A stretch of DNA of 48,062 nt. It comes from DATKSG01 sp035531775 (GTDB taxonomy: Bacteria > Actinomycetota > Acidimicrobiia > Acidimicrobiales > UBA8190). The stretch spans positions 1-48,062 of the forward strand of contig DATKSG010000075.1 of the NCBI GenBank assembly GCA_035531775.1, written 5' to 3'. The notes under the pieces are model-generated. The model saw only the letters and a list, made by a program, of their open reading frames with translations, had not been told where the DNA came from and did no database searches. Positions 18,022-25,269 of the stretch are shown here, piece after piece (position 1 is the first letter of the stretch; each line of letters begins with the position of its first letter). Both the position numbers and the translations under genes were made by a program.

Positions 18022-19206
18022 CTACTTGCCTGAAGGCGGCGGCCAGCCCGAGAAGGCGGCCCATGCGCTGTCGATCGACATGACCCCGGACTTCGCTATG
18101 TCGAGCACGGCCAGGGGTGGCACGCGCCGGCGGCCGCTGTCGGGGTCAATGGTGAGGTCGCCGGTCACTCCCTGCAGGCTGGCGCTGTTCATGGCCGCCT
18201 CGGCCACTGCAGGACCGGTGATCGCCCCGGCGCGGCGCGCCGCATCGGACAGGACGGTCACGGCATCGGCGCCCAGCGCCCCCCACGGGCCCGCATCGAC
18301 GCCGTAGCGCCGGAGGTAGGCGACTTGGTAGGCCGGGCCGCCGGCCATCTGGGACAGCGGCGGCAGGCCCCCCACCAACGTGTCGGTGCCGGCCCGACCA
18401 GCAGCACCGGCGAAGGCGGCGGCACCGGGTGCGGTCTCCACGACCAGCCGGCGCGACCCCACCCCGGCGGCCACCAGGGCGGCGGCCAGGCCCCCGGCCT
18501 GGGCGTCGCTCACGGCCAGGACCACGACATCGGGCTTCATCACGGCCAGCTCGGTCAATGCCGTGCCCACGTCGCCGGGCTTCTGCAAGTCGGCCACCAG
18601 CGGCACCGCCACGCCGGCCTGGACGAGCAGCGCCTGCAAGGCGGGAACCGCAGCCGCCACGGGAAGACCAGGGTCGGCCATCACGGCCACGGTGCGGGCA
18701 TGGAGCACGCTCACGATCTCCTGGGCGTCGAGCACGGCCAGCTGCTCGTCGTCGCCCTGCAGCTCGACCACCCCACTGCGCGGGGCGCCCCCGGGGGCCA
18801 CGTCGAGCACGGCCAAGCCGGCCCGGCGGTAAAGGGGTTCGACCACGGCGGCGAGGGTCGGATCGGGGGGCCCGACCACGGCCACCGGCCGGTCGGCCAC
18901 CAAGGTGGCTGCCACCCGACGGGCCACGGCGAGGCGACCCCGGTCATCGCCCACCACCACCCGGACCTGGTGGCCGAGGATGCCCTTGCCGGCATCGAGC
19001 TGGGCCACGGCCATTCGGACGCCGCGCACCAGGTCGGCGCCGGCGGCGGCCGACGGGCCGGTGAGCGGAGCCTCCACCGCCACCGTGACGCTCCGGGGGC
19101 CCCCGCCGGCGGCGGGCGACGAGGGCCCGGTGCAGCCGGCCCAGGCTAGGGCCATGGTGACGACCAGCCCAGCCGAGGCCGCCCGGGGTGTGAGGCGGGG
19201 GGTCAC
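18022..19206 (-). CDS. Periplasmic-binding-protein-like lipoprotein (type I fold), orphan
   Basis: A 394-aa secreted lipoprotein resembling Liv/amide-type substrate-binding proteins. The signal peptide ends in a lipobox, LAWAGC, with Cys25 as the lipidated residue, followed by a small/polar linker. The body opens with VTVAVEAPLTGPSAAAGADLVRGVRMAV, the usual opening of the Peripla_BP_6 fold, and contains VAVVGPPDPTLAAVVEPLYRRAG and LGADAVTVLSDAARRAGA. No permease or ATPase gene is adjacent, so it may be a sensor domain, a partner of a distant transporter or a chaperone-like protein. GTG 19206 is chosen because TATCGT (19219-19214) ends 7 nt upstream and the signal peptide then has a sensible length. 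The open frame to 19335 is rejected. Confidence 0.72.
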   Translation of the reverse strand: MTPRLTPRAASAGLVVTMALAWAGCTGPSSPAAGGGPRSVTVAVEAPLTGPSAAAGADLVRGVRMAVAQLDAGKGILGHQVRVVVGDDRGRLAVARRVAATLVADRPVAVVGPPDPTLAAVVEPLYRRAGLAVLDVAPGGAPRSGVVELQGDDEQLAVLDAQEIVSVLHARTVAVMADPGLPVAAAVPALQALLVQAGVAVPLVADLQKPGDVGTALTELAVMKPDVVVLAVSDAQAGGLAAALVAAGVGSRRLVVETAPGAAAFAGAAGRAGTDTLVGGLPPLSQMAGGPAYQVAYLRRYGVDAGPWGALGADAVTVLSDAARRAGAITGPAVAEAAMNSASLQGVTGDLTIDPDSGRRRVPPLAVLDIAKSGVMSIDSAWAAFSGWPPPSGK

Positions 19207-19231
19207 GGCATGGACGATAGGGTGACAAGCC
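19207..19231. promoter_or_regulatory. Overlapping divergent -10 boxes
   Basis: The two GTG starts are separated by only 25 bp. TATCGT (19219-19214, minus) and TAGGGT (19218-19223, plus) share the central TA at 18-19 of the 192xx numbering (19218-19219), 7 and 8 nt from their start codons. Transcription in the two directions should be mutually exclusive at any moment. Confidence 0.5.
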
Positions 19232-20065
19232 GTGCCCAGCGACAAACGAGCCCGCAAGCGCGCTGCGCGAGACGCCCGCCAGGCCGCACTGCAGCGACAG
19301 CAGCGGCGGCGAGCCACCACCCGGCGCACCATCACCCTGATCGTGGTGGCCGTGCTGGCGGCCGGCGTCTACGCCCTGGTGAGCGGGGGCGGCAAGGCCA
19401 AGACCACCAGCGCCGCCACCACGACCACCACCACGACCACCACCACGACACCGGGTGGAACGCCGGTGCCCAGCACCACCACCACGGTGAGCCTGGCCGG
19501 CGACACCACGTCGGCCAACTGCCCGAAGACCTTCACCTCACCGCTCAAGAAGCCGACCTTCAGCAAGCCGCCGCCGCTCATCATCGATCCGACGCGGACT
19601 TACTCGGCCGTCGTCACCACCGATGTGGGCATCTTCACCATGTCGCTCGACACCCAGGCGGCGCCGCACACCGTCAACAACTTCGTGTTCCTGGCCGAGA
19701 ACCACTTCTTCGACTGCGTGACATTCCACCGCGTCATCCCCGGCTTCATGGACCAGACCGGGGACCCGACCGGGACCGGGTCCGGTGGCCCGGGCTACCA
19801 ATTCGCCAACGAGAACGTTCCCACCGGCGGCTACACGGCCGGGGACGTGGCCATGGCCAACGCCGGGGCCAACACCAACGGGAGCCAGTTCTTCGTGCTG
19901 GTGGCCCCGTACAGCAATGACAATTACTCCCTGTTCGGCCACGTGACCTCGGGCATGTCGGTGATCCAGAAGATCAACGCCGACGGGGACGCCTCCGACA
20001 ACGGCAGCCCCCCCAAGGTGTTCCACCGCATCATCTCGGTCATCATCAACGGCTCGACCGGGTGA
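19232..20065 (+). CDS. Membrane-anchored cyclophilin-type peptidyl-prolyl isomerase
   Basis: A cyclophilin of 277 aa predicted to act outside the cytoplasmic membrane. The highly basic N-terminus (residues 1-32) is followed by one membrane segment (about 33-50, ITLIVVAVLAAGVYALV), a threonine-rich linker with a run of ten T after AA, and the catalytic domain from about residue 120. Cyclophilin core motifs are present: VNNFVFLAENHFFD, VTFHRVIPGFMDQTGDPTGTG, GGPGYQFANE, VAMANAGANTNGSQFFV and YSLFGHVTSGMSVI. The Arg of FHRVIPGF and the Gln of SQFFV are the usual catalytic residues. GTG 19232 is preceded at 8 nt by TAGGGT. A second, soluble cyclophilin gene follows, so the pair probably serves two compartments. 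Confidence 0.88.
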   Translation: MPSDKRARKRAARDARQAALQRQQRRRATTRRTITLIVVAVLAAGVYALVSGGGKAKTTSAATTTTTTTTTTTPGGTPVPSTTTTVSLAGDTTSANCPKTFTSPLKKPTFSKPPPLIIDPTRTYSAVVTTDVGIFTMSLDTQAAPHTVNNFVFLAENHFFDCVTFHRVIPGFMDQTGDPTGTGSGGPGYQFANENVPTGGYTAGDVAMANAGANTNGSQFFVLVAPYSNDNYSLFGHVTSGMSVIQKINADGDASDNGSPPKVFHRIISVIINGSTG

Positions 20066-20132
20066 GCGGCGCCCATCACCGGGCTCATCGCATCCGTCAC
20101 CGGCTGCCGACGCCCACGACCAGAGGAGTGAA

Positions 20133-20687
20133 ATGACCGTGGAGTGTCCCGAGGCCGACGGCTCGAGCCCCAAGCGTCAGAAGTTCGACGCCGAGCCTCC
20201 GATGTGCATCGACGTCTCGAAGCGCTACACGGCCGACATGGTCACGAGCAAGGGGACGATGCGCATCGCCCTCGACCCCGTGGCGGCTCCCCGCACGGTG
20301 AACAGCTTCGTGTTCCTGGCCCGCTACCACTACTTCGAGGGCATCGTCTTCCACCGCGTCATTCCCGGCTTCGTGCTCCAGGGCGGGGACCCCACCGGAA
20401 CCGGCACCGGCGGCCCCGGCTACCGCTTCGCCGACGAGCTGCCGCAGCCCGGGCGCTACGAGCTGGGCTCGCTGGCCATGGCCAATGCCGGGCCTGACAC
20501 CAACGGGAGCCAGTTCTTCGTCATCTCGGGGCCTGACGGGATGCGCCTGCCGCCGAGCTACTCGCTCTTCGGCAAGGTGGTCTCGGGCCTCGACGTGGTG
20601 GCCGATATCGACAAGGTGGGCACCAAGGGCGGCAAGCCCAGCGACATGGTGACCATCGAGTCCGTCACCATCACCGAAGCCGACTGA
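20133..20687 (+). CDS. Soluble cyclophilin-type peptidyl-prolyl isomerase
   Basis: A 184-aa cyclophilin without signal or membrane segment, so cytoplasmic. It shares the core with its upstream neighbour: VNSFVFLARYHYFEG, IVFHRVIPGFVLQGGDPTGTG, GGPGYRFADE, LAMANAGPDTNGSQFFVIS and YSLFGKVVSGLDVV. Catalytic-type Arg (FHRV) and Gln (SQFF) are intact. ATG 20133 has a good Shine-Dalgarno (AGAGGAG at 20122-20128), unlike the leaderless genes around it, which fits expression from a longer transcript beginning at the upstream cyclophilin. The two genes look like a tandem duplication in which one copy gained or lost the membrane anchor. Confidence 0.92.
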   Translation: MTVECPEADGSSPKRQKFDAEPPMCIDVSKRYTADMVTSKGTMRIALDPVAAPRTVNSFVFLARYHYFEGIVFHRVIPGFVLQGGDPTGTGTGGPGYRFADELPQPGRYELGSLAMANAGPDTNGSQFFVISGPDGMRLPPSYSLFGKVVSGLDVVADIDKVGTKGGKPSDMVTIESVTITEAD

Positions 20688-20696
20688 GCCGGCAGG

Positions 20697-20730
20697 ATTG
20701 TCAGCGCTGCGGAATTGTCAGCGCTGCGGA
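20697..20730. repeat. Tandem 17-bp repeat between convergent genes
   Basis: ATTGTCAGCGCTGCGGA occurs at 20697-20713 and again at 20714-20730 without a gap, followed by a degenerate third copy that runs into the stop of the peptidase gene. It sits between the cyclophilin and peptidase genes, which converge. Confidence 0.93.
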
Positions 20731-20734
20731 AGCA

Positions 20735-21406
20735 TCAGCGCGGCAGGGCGTCGAAGCCGGCCGGCTTGCCGCTCACGAACACCTCGACCTGGCCCTGGCC
20801 GGTCTGGCTCCACGAACCGTCCGGCGCCCGCACCAGGGCCGTGCGCTCAGGCACGCCCACCACGGGAAGGCCGGGCGCGGCCAGGGCGATCGACCGATGC
20901 ACTTTCTCGGCACTCTCGTGCCCGAAATGGGGGATCACGGCCAGCTGCTCGACCATCCCCAATCCGACGGTGAGCGCACCGCCGCGGGGATCGACCATGG
21001 GGTCGGTGAGCACCATGGCCCCGGCCGAGGAGCCGGCCACCACGGCGCCGTCACGCCAGGCCTCGAGCAACGCCTCCCACACCTTGGACGCCTTCAACAC
21101 CGAGCGAAGGTGCATGGCCGATCCCCCGCCCAGGTAGACGAAGCGGGCGCTGCGCACGGCGGCGGCATTAGCGGAGTCCTCGGCGTCGGCGCGGCCAAGC
21201 ACCATGAGGGGCCGCACCGTGCCGCCCAGGCCGGCGAACCACGAGGTGGCGCACTCAATGGACTTCTCCGGGTGCTCGTAGGCTGCCGCCGTCGGCAGCA
21301 CGAGCACCTCGTCGCCACCCGACGCGGCCAGCAACTCGGCATCGAACTCACAACCCGGGCGCCATTCGTCGCCCCCCACCAGGGCCAAGGGCCCACATGC
21401 GCGCAT
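20735..21406 (-). CDS. S51-like peptidase (dipeptidase E / cyanophycinase-like)
   Basis: A 223-aa class I glutamine-amidotransferase-like hydrolase of the S51 peptidase group. The nucleophile serine is in the elbow VVAGSSAGAMVL, preceded by YLGGGSAMHLRSVL, the oxyanion-type glycine-rich turn of the family. IPHFGHESAEKVHRS fits the downstream histidine-containing segment. Members cleave aspartyl dipeptides or cyanophycin; no cyanophycin synthetase gene is near, so the substrate is open. ATG 21406 is chosen because TACAGT (21418-21413) ends 6 nt upstream; the open frame to 21964 overlaps the divergent SDR gene and is rejected. Confidence 0.8.
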   Translation of the reverse strand: MRACGPLALVGGDEWRPGCEFDAELLAASGGDEVLVLPTAAAYEHPEKSIECATSWFAGLGGTVRPLMVLGRADAEDSANAAAVRSARFVYLGGGSAMHLRSVLKASKVWEALLEAWRDGAVVAGSSAGAMVLTDPMVDPRGGALTVGLGMVEQLAVIPHFGHESAEKVHRSIALAAPGLPVVGVPERTALVRAPDGSWSQTGQGQVEVFVSGKPAGFDALPR

Positions 21407-21472
21407 GAACCCACTGTAGGGCGACGCCGACGCACCCACCGACGGTGCCGGCGGCGCCTCTAGGCTCGGGCC
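21407..21472. promoter_or_regulatory. Divergent promoter region peptidase / SDR
   Basis: TACAGT (21418-21413, minus) and TAGGCT (21461-21466, plus) each end exactly 6 nt before the ATG they face. No Shine-Dalgarno precedes either start. Confidence 0.5.
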
Positions 21473-22327
21473 ATGGCATTGGACAGCCACTTCGCCGGCA
21501 AGGTGGCCGTGGTGACAGGGGCGGCGTCGGGCATCGGGCGAGCTCTGTCCGGCGCACTGGCCGCACGCGGAGCCACCGTGGTCCTGGCCGACATCGACGG
21601 GGACGGCGCCCAGCGCGCCGCCGACGCCATCGCCGCCGGACCCCCGGGGCGGGCTTCGGCCGCCACCTTGGACGTGGCCGACGCCGCCGCCTTCGCCGCT
21701 CTCATCGACACCGTCACCGCCGACCACGGCCGTGTCGACATGCTGTTCAACAATGCCGGCATCGGCATGGGAGGCCCCGTGTCCGACATGGGCGTGGCCC
21801 ACTGGGACCGGGTCATCGACGTGAACCTCCGAGGTGTGGTCCACGGCGTGTGCGCCGTCTACCCCCAAATGCTGTCCCGGGGCAGTGGCCACATCGTGAA
21901 CACCGCCTCGTTGGCCGGGCTGATCCCGGGGCCGATGCTCACGCCCTATGCCGCCACCAAGCACGCCGTGGTCGGGCTCAGCACCAGCCTGCGAGGCGAG
22001 GCGGCCCGCTCAGGGGTACGCGTGAGCGTGGTGTGCCCCGGGGTGATCGACACGCCCCTGCTCGACAAGGGAAACCCGGCCGATGTGCCGGCCACCGCCG
22101 TGATGCCCAACGGGCGGTCCATGCTCACCTCCATCATCGGAAGCGCCTACCCGCCGGCGAAGCTGGCGGAGGACGTGCTGGGCGGGGTGCGGGCCAACCG
22201 TGCCTTCATCGTGTCCCCCCGCCATGCCCGGGTGCCCTGGCGGCTCTACCGCCTGTCACCCGAGCTCTTCGTACGCGGCCTGCCGTTGGGCTTGCGCCGG
22301 GCCATGCGGGGACTCGGCGGGGGCTGA
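21473..22327 (+). CDS. Short-chain dehydrogenase/reductase
   Basis: A classical SDR of 284 aa. The cofactor motif TGAASGIG is at residues 15-22, DVADAAAF and NNAGIGMGGPV follow, and the active site has serine in NTASLAG and PYAATKHAV with the Tyr-x3-Lys pair. The acidic residue after the second strand (VVLADIDGDG) favours NAD(H). The C-terminal extension (about 245-284) is basic and rich in Arg/Leu (RVPWRLYRLSPELFVRGLPLG), seen in some actinobacterial SDRs and perhaps membrane-associating. ATG 21473 has TAGGCT ending 6 nt upstream. The substrate cannot be read from sequence; the next gene, with its own -10, is a 3-hydroxyacyl-CoA dehydrogenase. Confidence 0.85.
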   Translation: MALDSHFAGKVAVVTGAASGIGRALSGALAARGATVVLADIDGDGAQRAADAIAAGPPGRASAATLDVADAAAFAALIDTVTADHGRVDMLFNNAGIGMGGPVSDMGVAHWDRVIDVNLRGVVHGVCAVYPQMLSRGSGHIVNTASLAGLIPGPMLTPYAATKHAVVGLSTSLRGEAARSGVRVSVVCPGVIDTPLLDKGNPADVPATAVMPNGRSMLTSIIGSAYPPAKLAEDVLGGVRANRAFIVSPRHARVPWRLYRLSPELFVRGLPLGLRRAMRGLGGG

Positions 22328-22388
22328 GCGGCCGCTGAGCCCCAGGCCCAGGTGGGCGTGGAGGATGACCCACCGGTACCATCGCACC

Positions 22389-23246
22389 ATGACCATCAAG
22401 CGTGTGGGAATCGTGGGCTCGGGCATCATGGGGTCGGGTATCGCCGAGAGCGCCGCCACGCACGGGTTCGATGTGGTGCTGCGATCCCGGGCCCAGGCCA
22501 CCGCCGACGACATGGTGGCCGGCATGGAGAAGTCACTGGCCAAACAGGTCGACAAGGGCAAGATCAGCGAAGCCGACCGCGACAGCGCCCTGGCTCGTGT
22601 CACCGCCGTGTCCGACCTGGGCGAGCTGGGCGGCTGCGACCTCGTTATCGAGTCGGTGGTCGAGGACCTGGCCGTGAAGAAGCACCTCTTCAGCGAGCTC
22701 GACCGTATCTGCGGCGACCACACCATCCTGGCCACCAACACTTCGACCCTGCCGGTGGTCGACATGGCCATGGAGACCGGCCGGCCCGACCGGGTGTGCG
22801 GGATCCACTTCTTCAACCCGGCCCCGGTCATGGCCCTGGTGGAGGTGGTGCGGCCCATCACCGCCTCCGACGACACGGTGGCGGCCGCTTTGGCCTTCGC
22901 CGAGAGCTGCGAGAAGACCCCGGTGGAGGTGAAGGACCAGGCCGGCTTCATCGTGAACGCCCTGCTGTTCCCGTATCTGAACAACGCCGTGCGGATCATG
23001 GAGCAGGGGGTGGCCACCCGGGAGGACATCGACACAGCCATGAAGGGCGGCTGCGGGTTCCACATGGGCCCCTTCGCCCTTCTCGACCTGGTGGGTCTCG
23101 ATACCAGCCTGGCCATCCTCGATGCGCTTTACGAGGAGTTCAAGGACCCGAACTACGCAGCCGTGCCGCTTCTGCGCCGGATGGTGGCCGCCGAGCTGCT
23201 GGGGCGCAAGTCCGGCAAGGGCTTCTACGACTACCACAAACGCTAG
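22389..23246 (+). CDS. hbd: 3-hydroxybutyryl-CoA dehydrogenase
   Basis: NAD(P)-dependent oxidoreductase interconverting acetoacetyl-CoA and (S)-3-hydroxybutyryl-CoA; 285 aa, the normal length for the single-domain bacterial type. The Rossmann motif VGIVGSGIMGSGIAE is at the N-terminus, TNTSTLPV supplies the family Asn/Ser, and GIHFFNPAPVM carries the catalytic His. The C-terminal domain (DQAGFIVNALLFPYLNNAVR, LGRKSGKGFYDY) is complete. ATG 22389 has TACCAT (22377-22382) 6 nt upstream. The mutase gene follows 28 bp later. Together with the thiolase and Ccr genes 15 kb away it can feed the ethylmalonyl-CoA pathway; a role in beta-oxidation is equally compatible with the sequence. Confidence 0.92.
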   Translation: MTIKRVGIVGSGIMGSGIAESAATHGFDVVLRSRAQATADDMVAGMEKSLAKQVDKGKISEADRDSALARVTAVSDLGELGGCDLVIESVVEDLAVKKHLFSELDRICGDHTILATNTSTLPVVDMAMETGRPDRVCGIHFFNPAPVMALVEVVRPITASDDTVAAALAFAESCEKTPVEVKDQAGFIVNALLFPYLNNAVRIMEQGVATREDIDTAMKGGCGFHMGPFALLDLVGLDTSLAILDALYEEFKDPNYAAVPLLRRMVAAELLGRKSGKGFYDYHKR

Positions 23247-23274
23247 GAGCGCCGGCAGCGAGGAGAATGGTGTC

Positions 23275-25269
23275 GTGAGCGACTCCACTGCACGGCGGCG
23301 CCAGGCGCCGTGGGTGATGCGGACCTACTCGGGCCACTCCTCGGCCACCGCATCCAACGCCCTGTACCGCAAGAACCTGGCCAAGGGCCAGACCGGGCTG
23401 TCGATCGCCTTCGACCTCCCCACCCAGACCGGCTACGACCCTGACTCCCCGGAAGCGGCCGGCGAGGTGGGCAAGGTGGGCGTGCCGGTGGCCCATCTGG
23501 GGCACATGGGCCAGCTCATGGAGTCCATACCGGTGGGGGACATGAACACCTCCATGACCATCAACGCCACGGCGCCGTGGCTGCTCGGGCTGTACGTGGC
23601 CCATGCCGAGGACACCGGTGTCGAGCGGCGGGTGCTCCAGGGCACCACGCAGAACGACATCGTGAAGGAGTACCTGTCGCGCGGCACCTACATCTTCCCG
23701 CCGGGGCCGAGCCGGCGGCTCATCGTCGACATGATCGCCTTCACGGTGCGACAGGTCCCCAAGTGGAACCCCATCAACGTCTGCAGCTACCACCTGCAGG
23801 AGGCGGGGGCCACCCCGGTCCAGGAACTGGCCTACGCCCTGGCCACTGCCATCGGCGTCCTCGATGCCGTAAGGGAGTCGGGGAAGGTCGAGGCGTCGGA
23901 GATCCCCGACGTGGTCGGGCGCATCTCGTTCTTCGTCAATGCCGGCATCCGCTTCGTGGAGGAGACCTGCAAGATGCGGGCCTTCACCGGGCTGTGGGAC
24001 CGCATCTGCCTCGAGCGCTACGGGGTCCAGGACCCGAAGCTGCGGCGATTTCGCTACGGGGTGCAGGTGAACTCCCTGGGACTCACCGAGGCCCAGCCCG
24101 AGAACAACGTGCCGCGCATCGTCCTCGAAGCCCTCGGTGTCACCCTGTCGGCCCACTCCCGAGCCCGGGCCCTACAGCTGCCGGCGTGGAACGAGGCCCT
24201 GGGTCTCCCCCGACCCTGGGACCAGCAGTGGTCCCTGCGCATCCAGCAGATCCTGGCCTTCGAGACCGACCTGCTCGAGTACGGCGACATCTTCGACGGC
24301 TCCAAGGTGATCGAGGACAGAACCAGCCAGCTGGCCGACGCCGCCTGGGCCGAGCTCGAGGACGTGCTGGCGTTGGGCGGGGCCTTCGAGTCCGTGGACG
24401 AGCTCAAGCGACGTCTGGTGCGCAGCCAGGCCGAGCGCGTGCGGCGCATCGAGAGTGGCGAGCTCCAGGTGGTCGGGGTCAACTGCTTCACCGAGTCCGA
24501 ACCGTCGCCGCTGGTGGCCGGGGCGGACGGGGTGTCGACCATCTTGAAGGTGGACCCGGCCGAGGAGGCCCAGCAGCGCGCCGACGTGGCCGCATGGCGC
24601 CAAGGCCGTGACGAAGCCGCCTTCACCCGGGCGCTCGACGAGTTGCGCCGCGTGGCCGAGGACGACAGCGCCAACATCATGGACGCCACCATCGCCCTGG
24701 CCCACGCCGGTGGCACCACCGGCGACTGGGCGGGCGCGCTGCGTCAGGTATTCGGCGAATACCGGGCTCCTACCGGTGTGGCCGGCGGCGTCGGCCAACG
24801 CGGCACAGCCATGTCCGACACCGTGGCCCGGGCCCGGGACATGGCCGAGCGCCTGGGCGGACCGCCCCGGTTGCTCGTGGCCAAGCCCGGCTTGGACGGC
24901 CACTCCAACGGGGCGGAGCAAATCGCTGTGGCGGCGCGCGACGGTGGCTTCGAGGTCGTGTACCAGGGCATCCGCCTCAGCCCGGCCGAGATCGCAGCGG
25001 CGGCGCGCGACGAGGACGTGGACGTGGTCGGGCTTTCGATCCTGTCGGGCAGCCACCTGGAGCTGGTGCCCGAGGTCCTCGACCGCCTGCGGGCCGCCGG
25101 GGTCGAAGCCCCGGTGGTGGTGGGAGGCATCATCCCGCCCGAGGACGCCGAGGTGCTGCGGGGCAAGGGCGTGACCGCCGTCTACACCCCCAAGGACTTC
25201 GAGCTCGGCCGTATCGTGGACGACCTGCTCACCCTGGCCGAGGGGCATCGCCTGCGCCACCCGGCCTGA
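23275..25269 (+). CDS. ecm: Ethylmalonyl-CoA mutase-type B12-dependent mutase
   Basis: Coenzyme-B12-dependent acyl-CoA mutase of 664 aa in one chain, the size and layout of Ecm/MeaA (ethylmalonyl-CoA to methylsuccinyl-CoA). The barrel part carries GQTGLSIAFDLPTQTGYD, LQGTTQNDIVKEYLSRGTYI, VPKWNPINVCSYHLQEAGA, VNSLGLTEAQPENNV and LPRPWDQQWSLRIQQ, which I recognise as Ecm/MeaA-like rather than canonical methylmalonyl-CoA mutase. The B12 domain at the C-terminus has LDGHSNGAEQI (D541, base-off ligand H543) and GGIIPPEDAEVL. GTG 23275 has AGGAG at 23261-23265. The stop lies 41 bp inside the convergent MMPL gene. Methylmalonyl-CoA mutase activity is the main alternative; the ccr gene in the same window supports Ecm. 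Confidence 0.85.
   Translation: MSDSTARRRQAPWVMRTYSGHSSATASNALYRKNLAKGQTGLSIAFDLPTQTGYDPDSPEAAGEVGKVGVPVAHLGHMGQLMESIPVGDMNTSMTINATAPWLLGLYVAHAEDTGVERRVLQGTTQNDIVKEYLSRGTYIFPPGPSRRLIVDMIAFTVRQVPKWNPINVCSYHLQEAGATPVQELAYALATAIGVLDAVRESGKVEASEIPDVVGRISFFVNAGIRFVEETCKMRAFTGLWDRICLERYGVQDPKLRRFRYGVQVNSLGLTEAQPENNVPRIVLEALGVTLSAHSRARALQLPAWNEALGLPRPWDQQWSLRIQQILAFETDLLEYGDIFDGSKVIEDRTSQLADAAWAELEDVLALGGAFESVDELKRRLVRSQAERVRRIESGELQVVGVNCFTESEPSPLVAGADGVSTILKVDPAEEAQQRADVAAWRQGRDEAAFTRALDELRRVAEDDSANIMDATIALAHAGGTTGDWAGALRQVFGEYRAPTGVAGGVGQRGTAMSDTVARARDMAERLGGPPRLLVAKPGLDGHSNGAEQIAVAARDGGFEVVYQGIRLSPAEIAAAARDEDVDVVGLSILSGSHLELVPEVLDRLRAAGVEAPVVVGGIIPPEDAEVLRGKGVTAVYTPKDFELGRIVDDLLTLAEGHRLRHPA

Noticed and set aside
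16257..18083. 608-codon plus-strand open frame opposite asd and lysC
   Set aside because: Low-complexity Gly/His/Arg translation and complete overlap with two firmly identified enzymes on the other strand.
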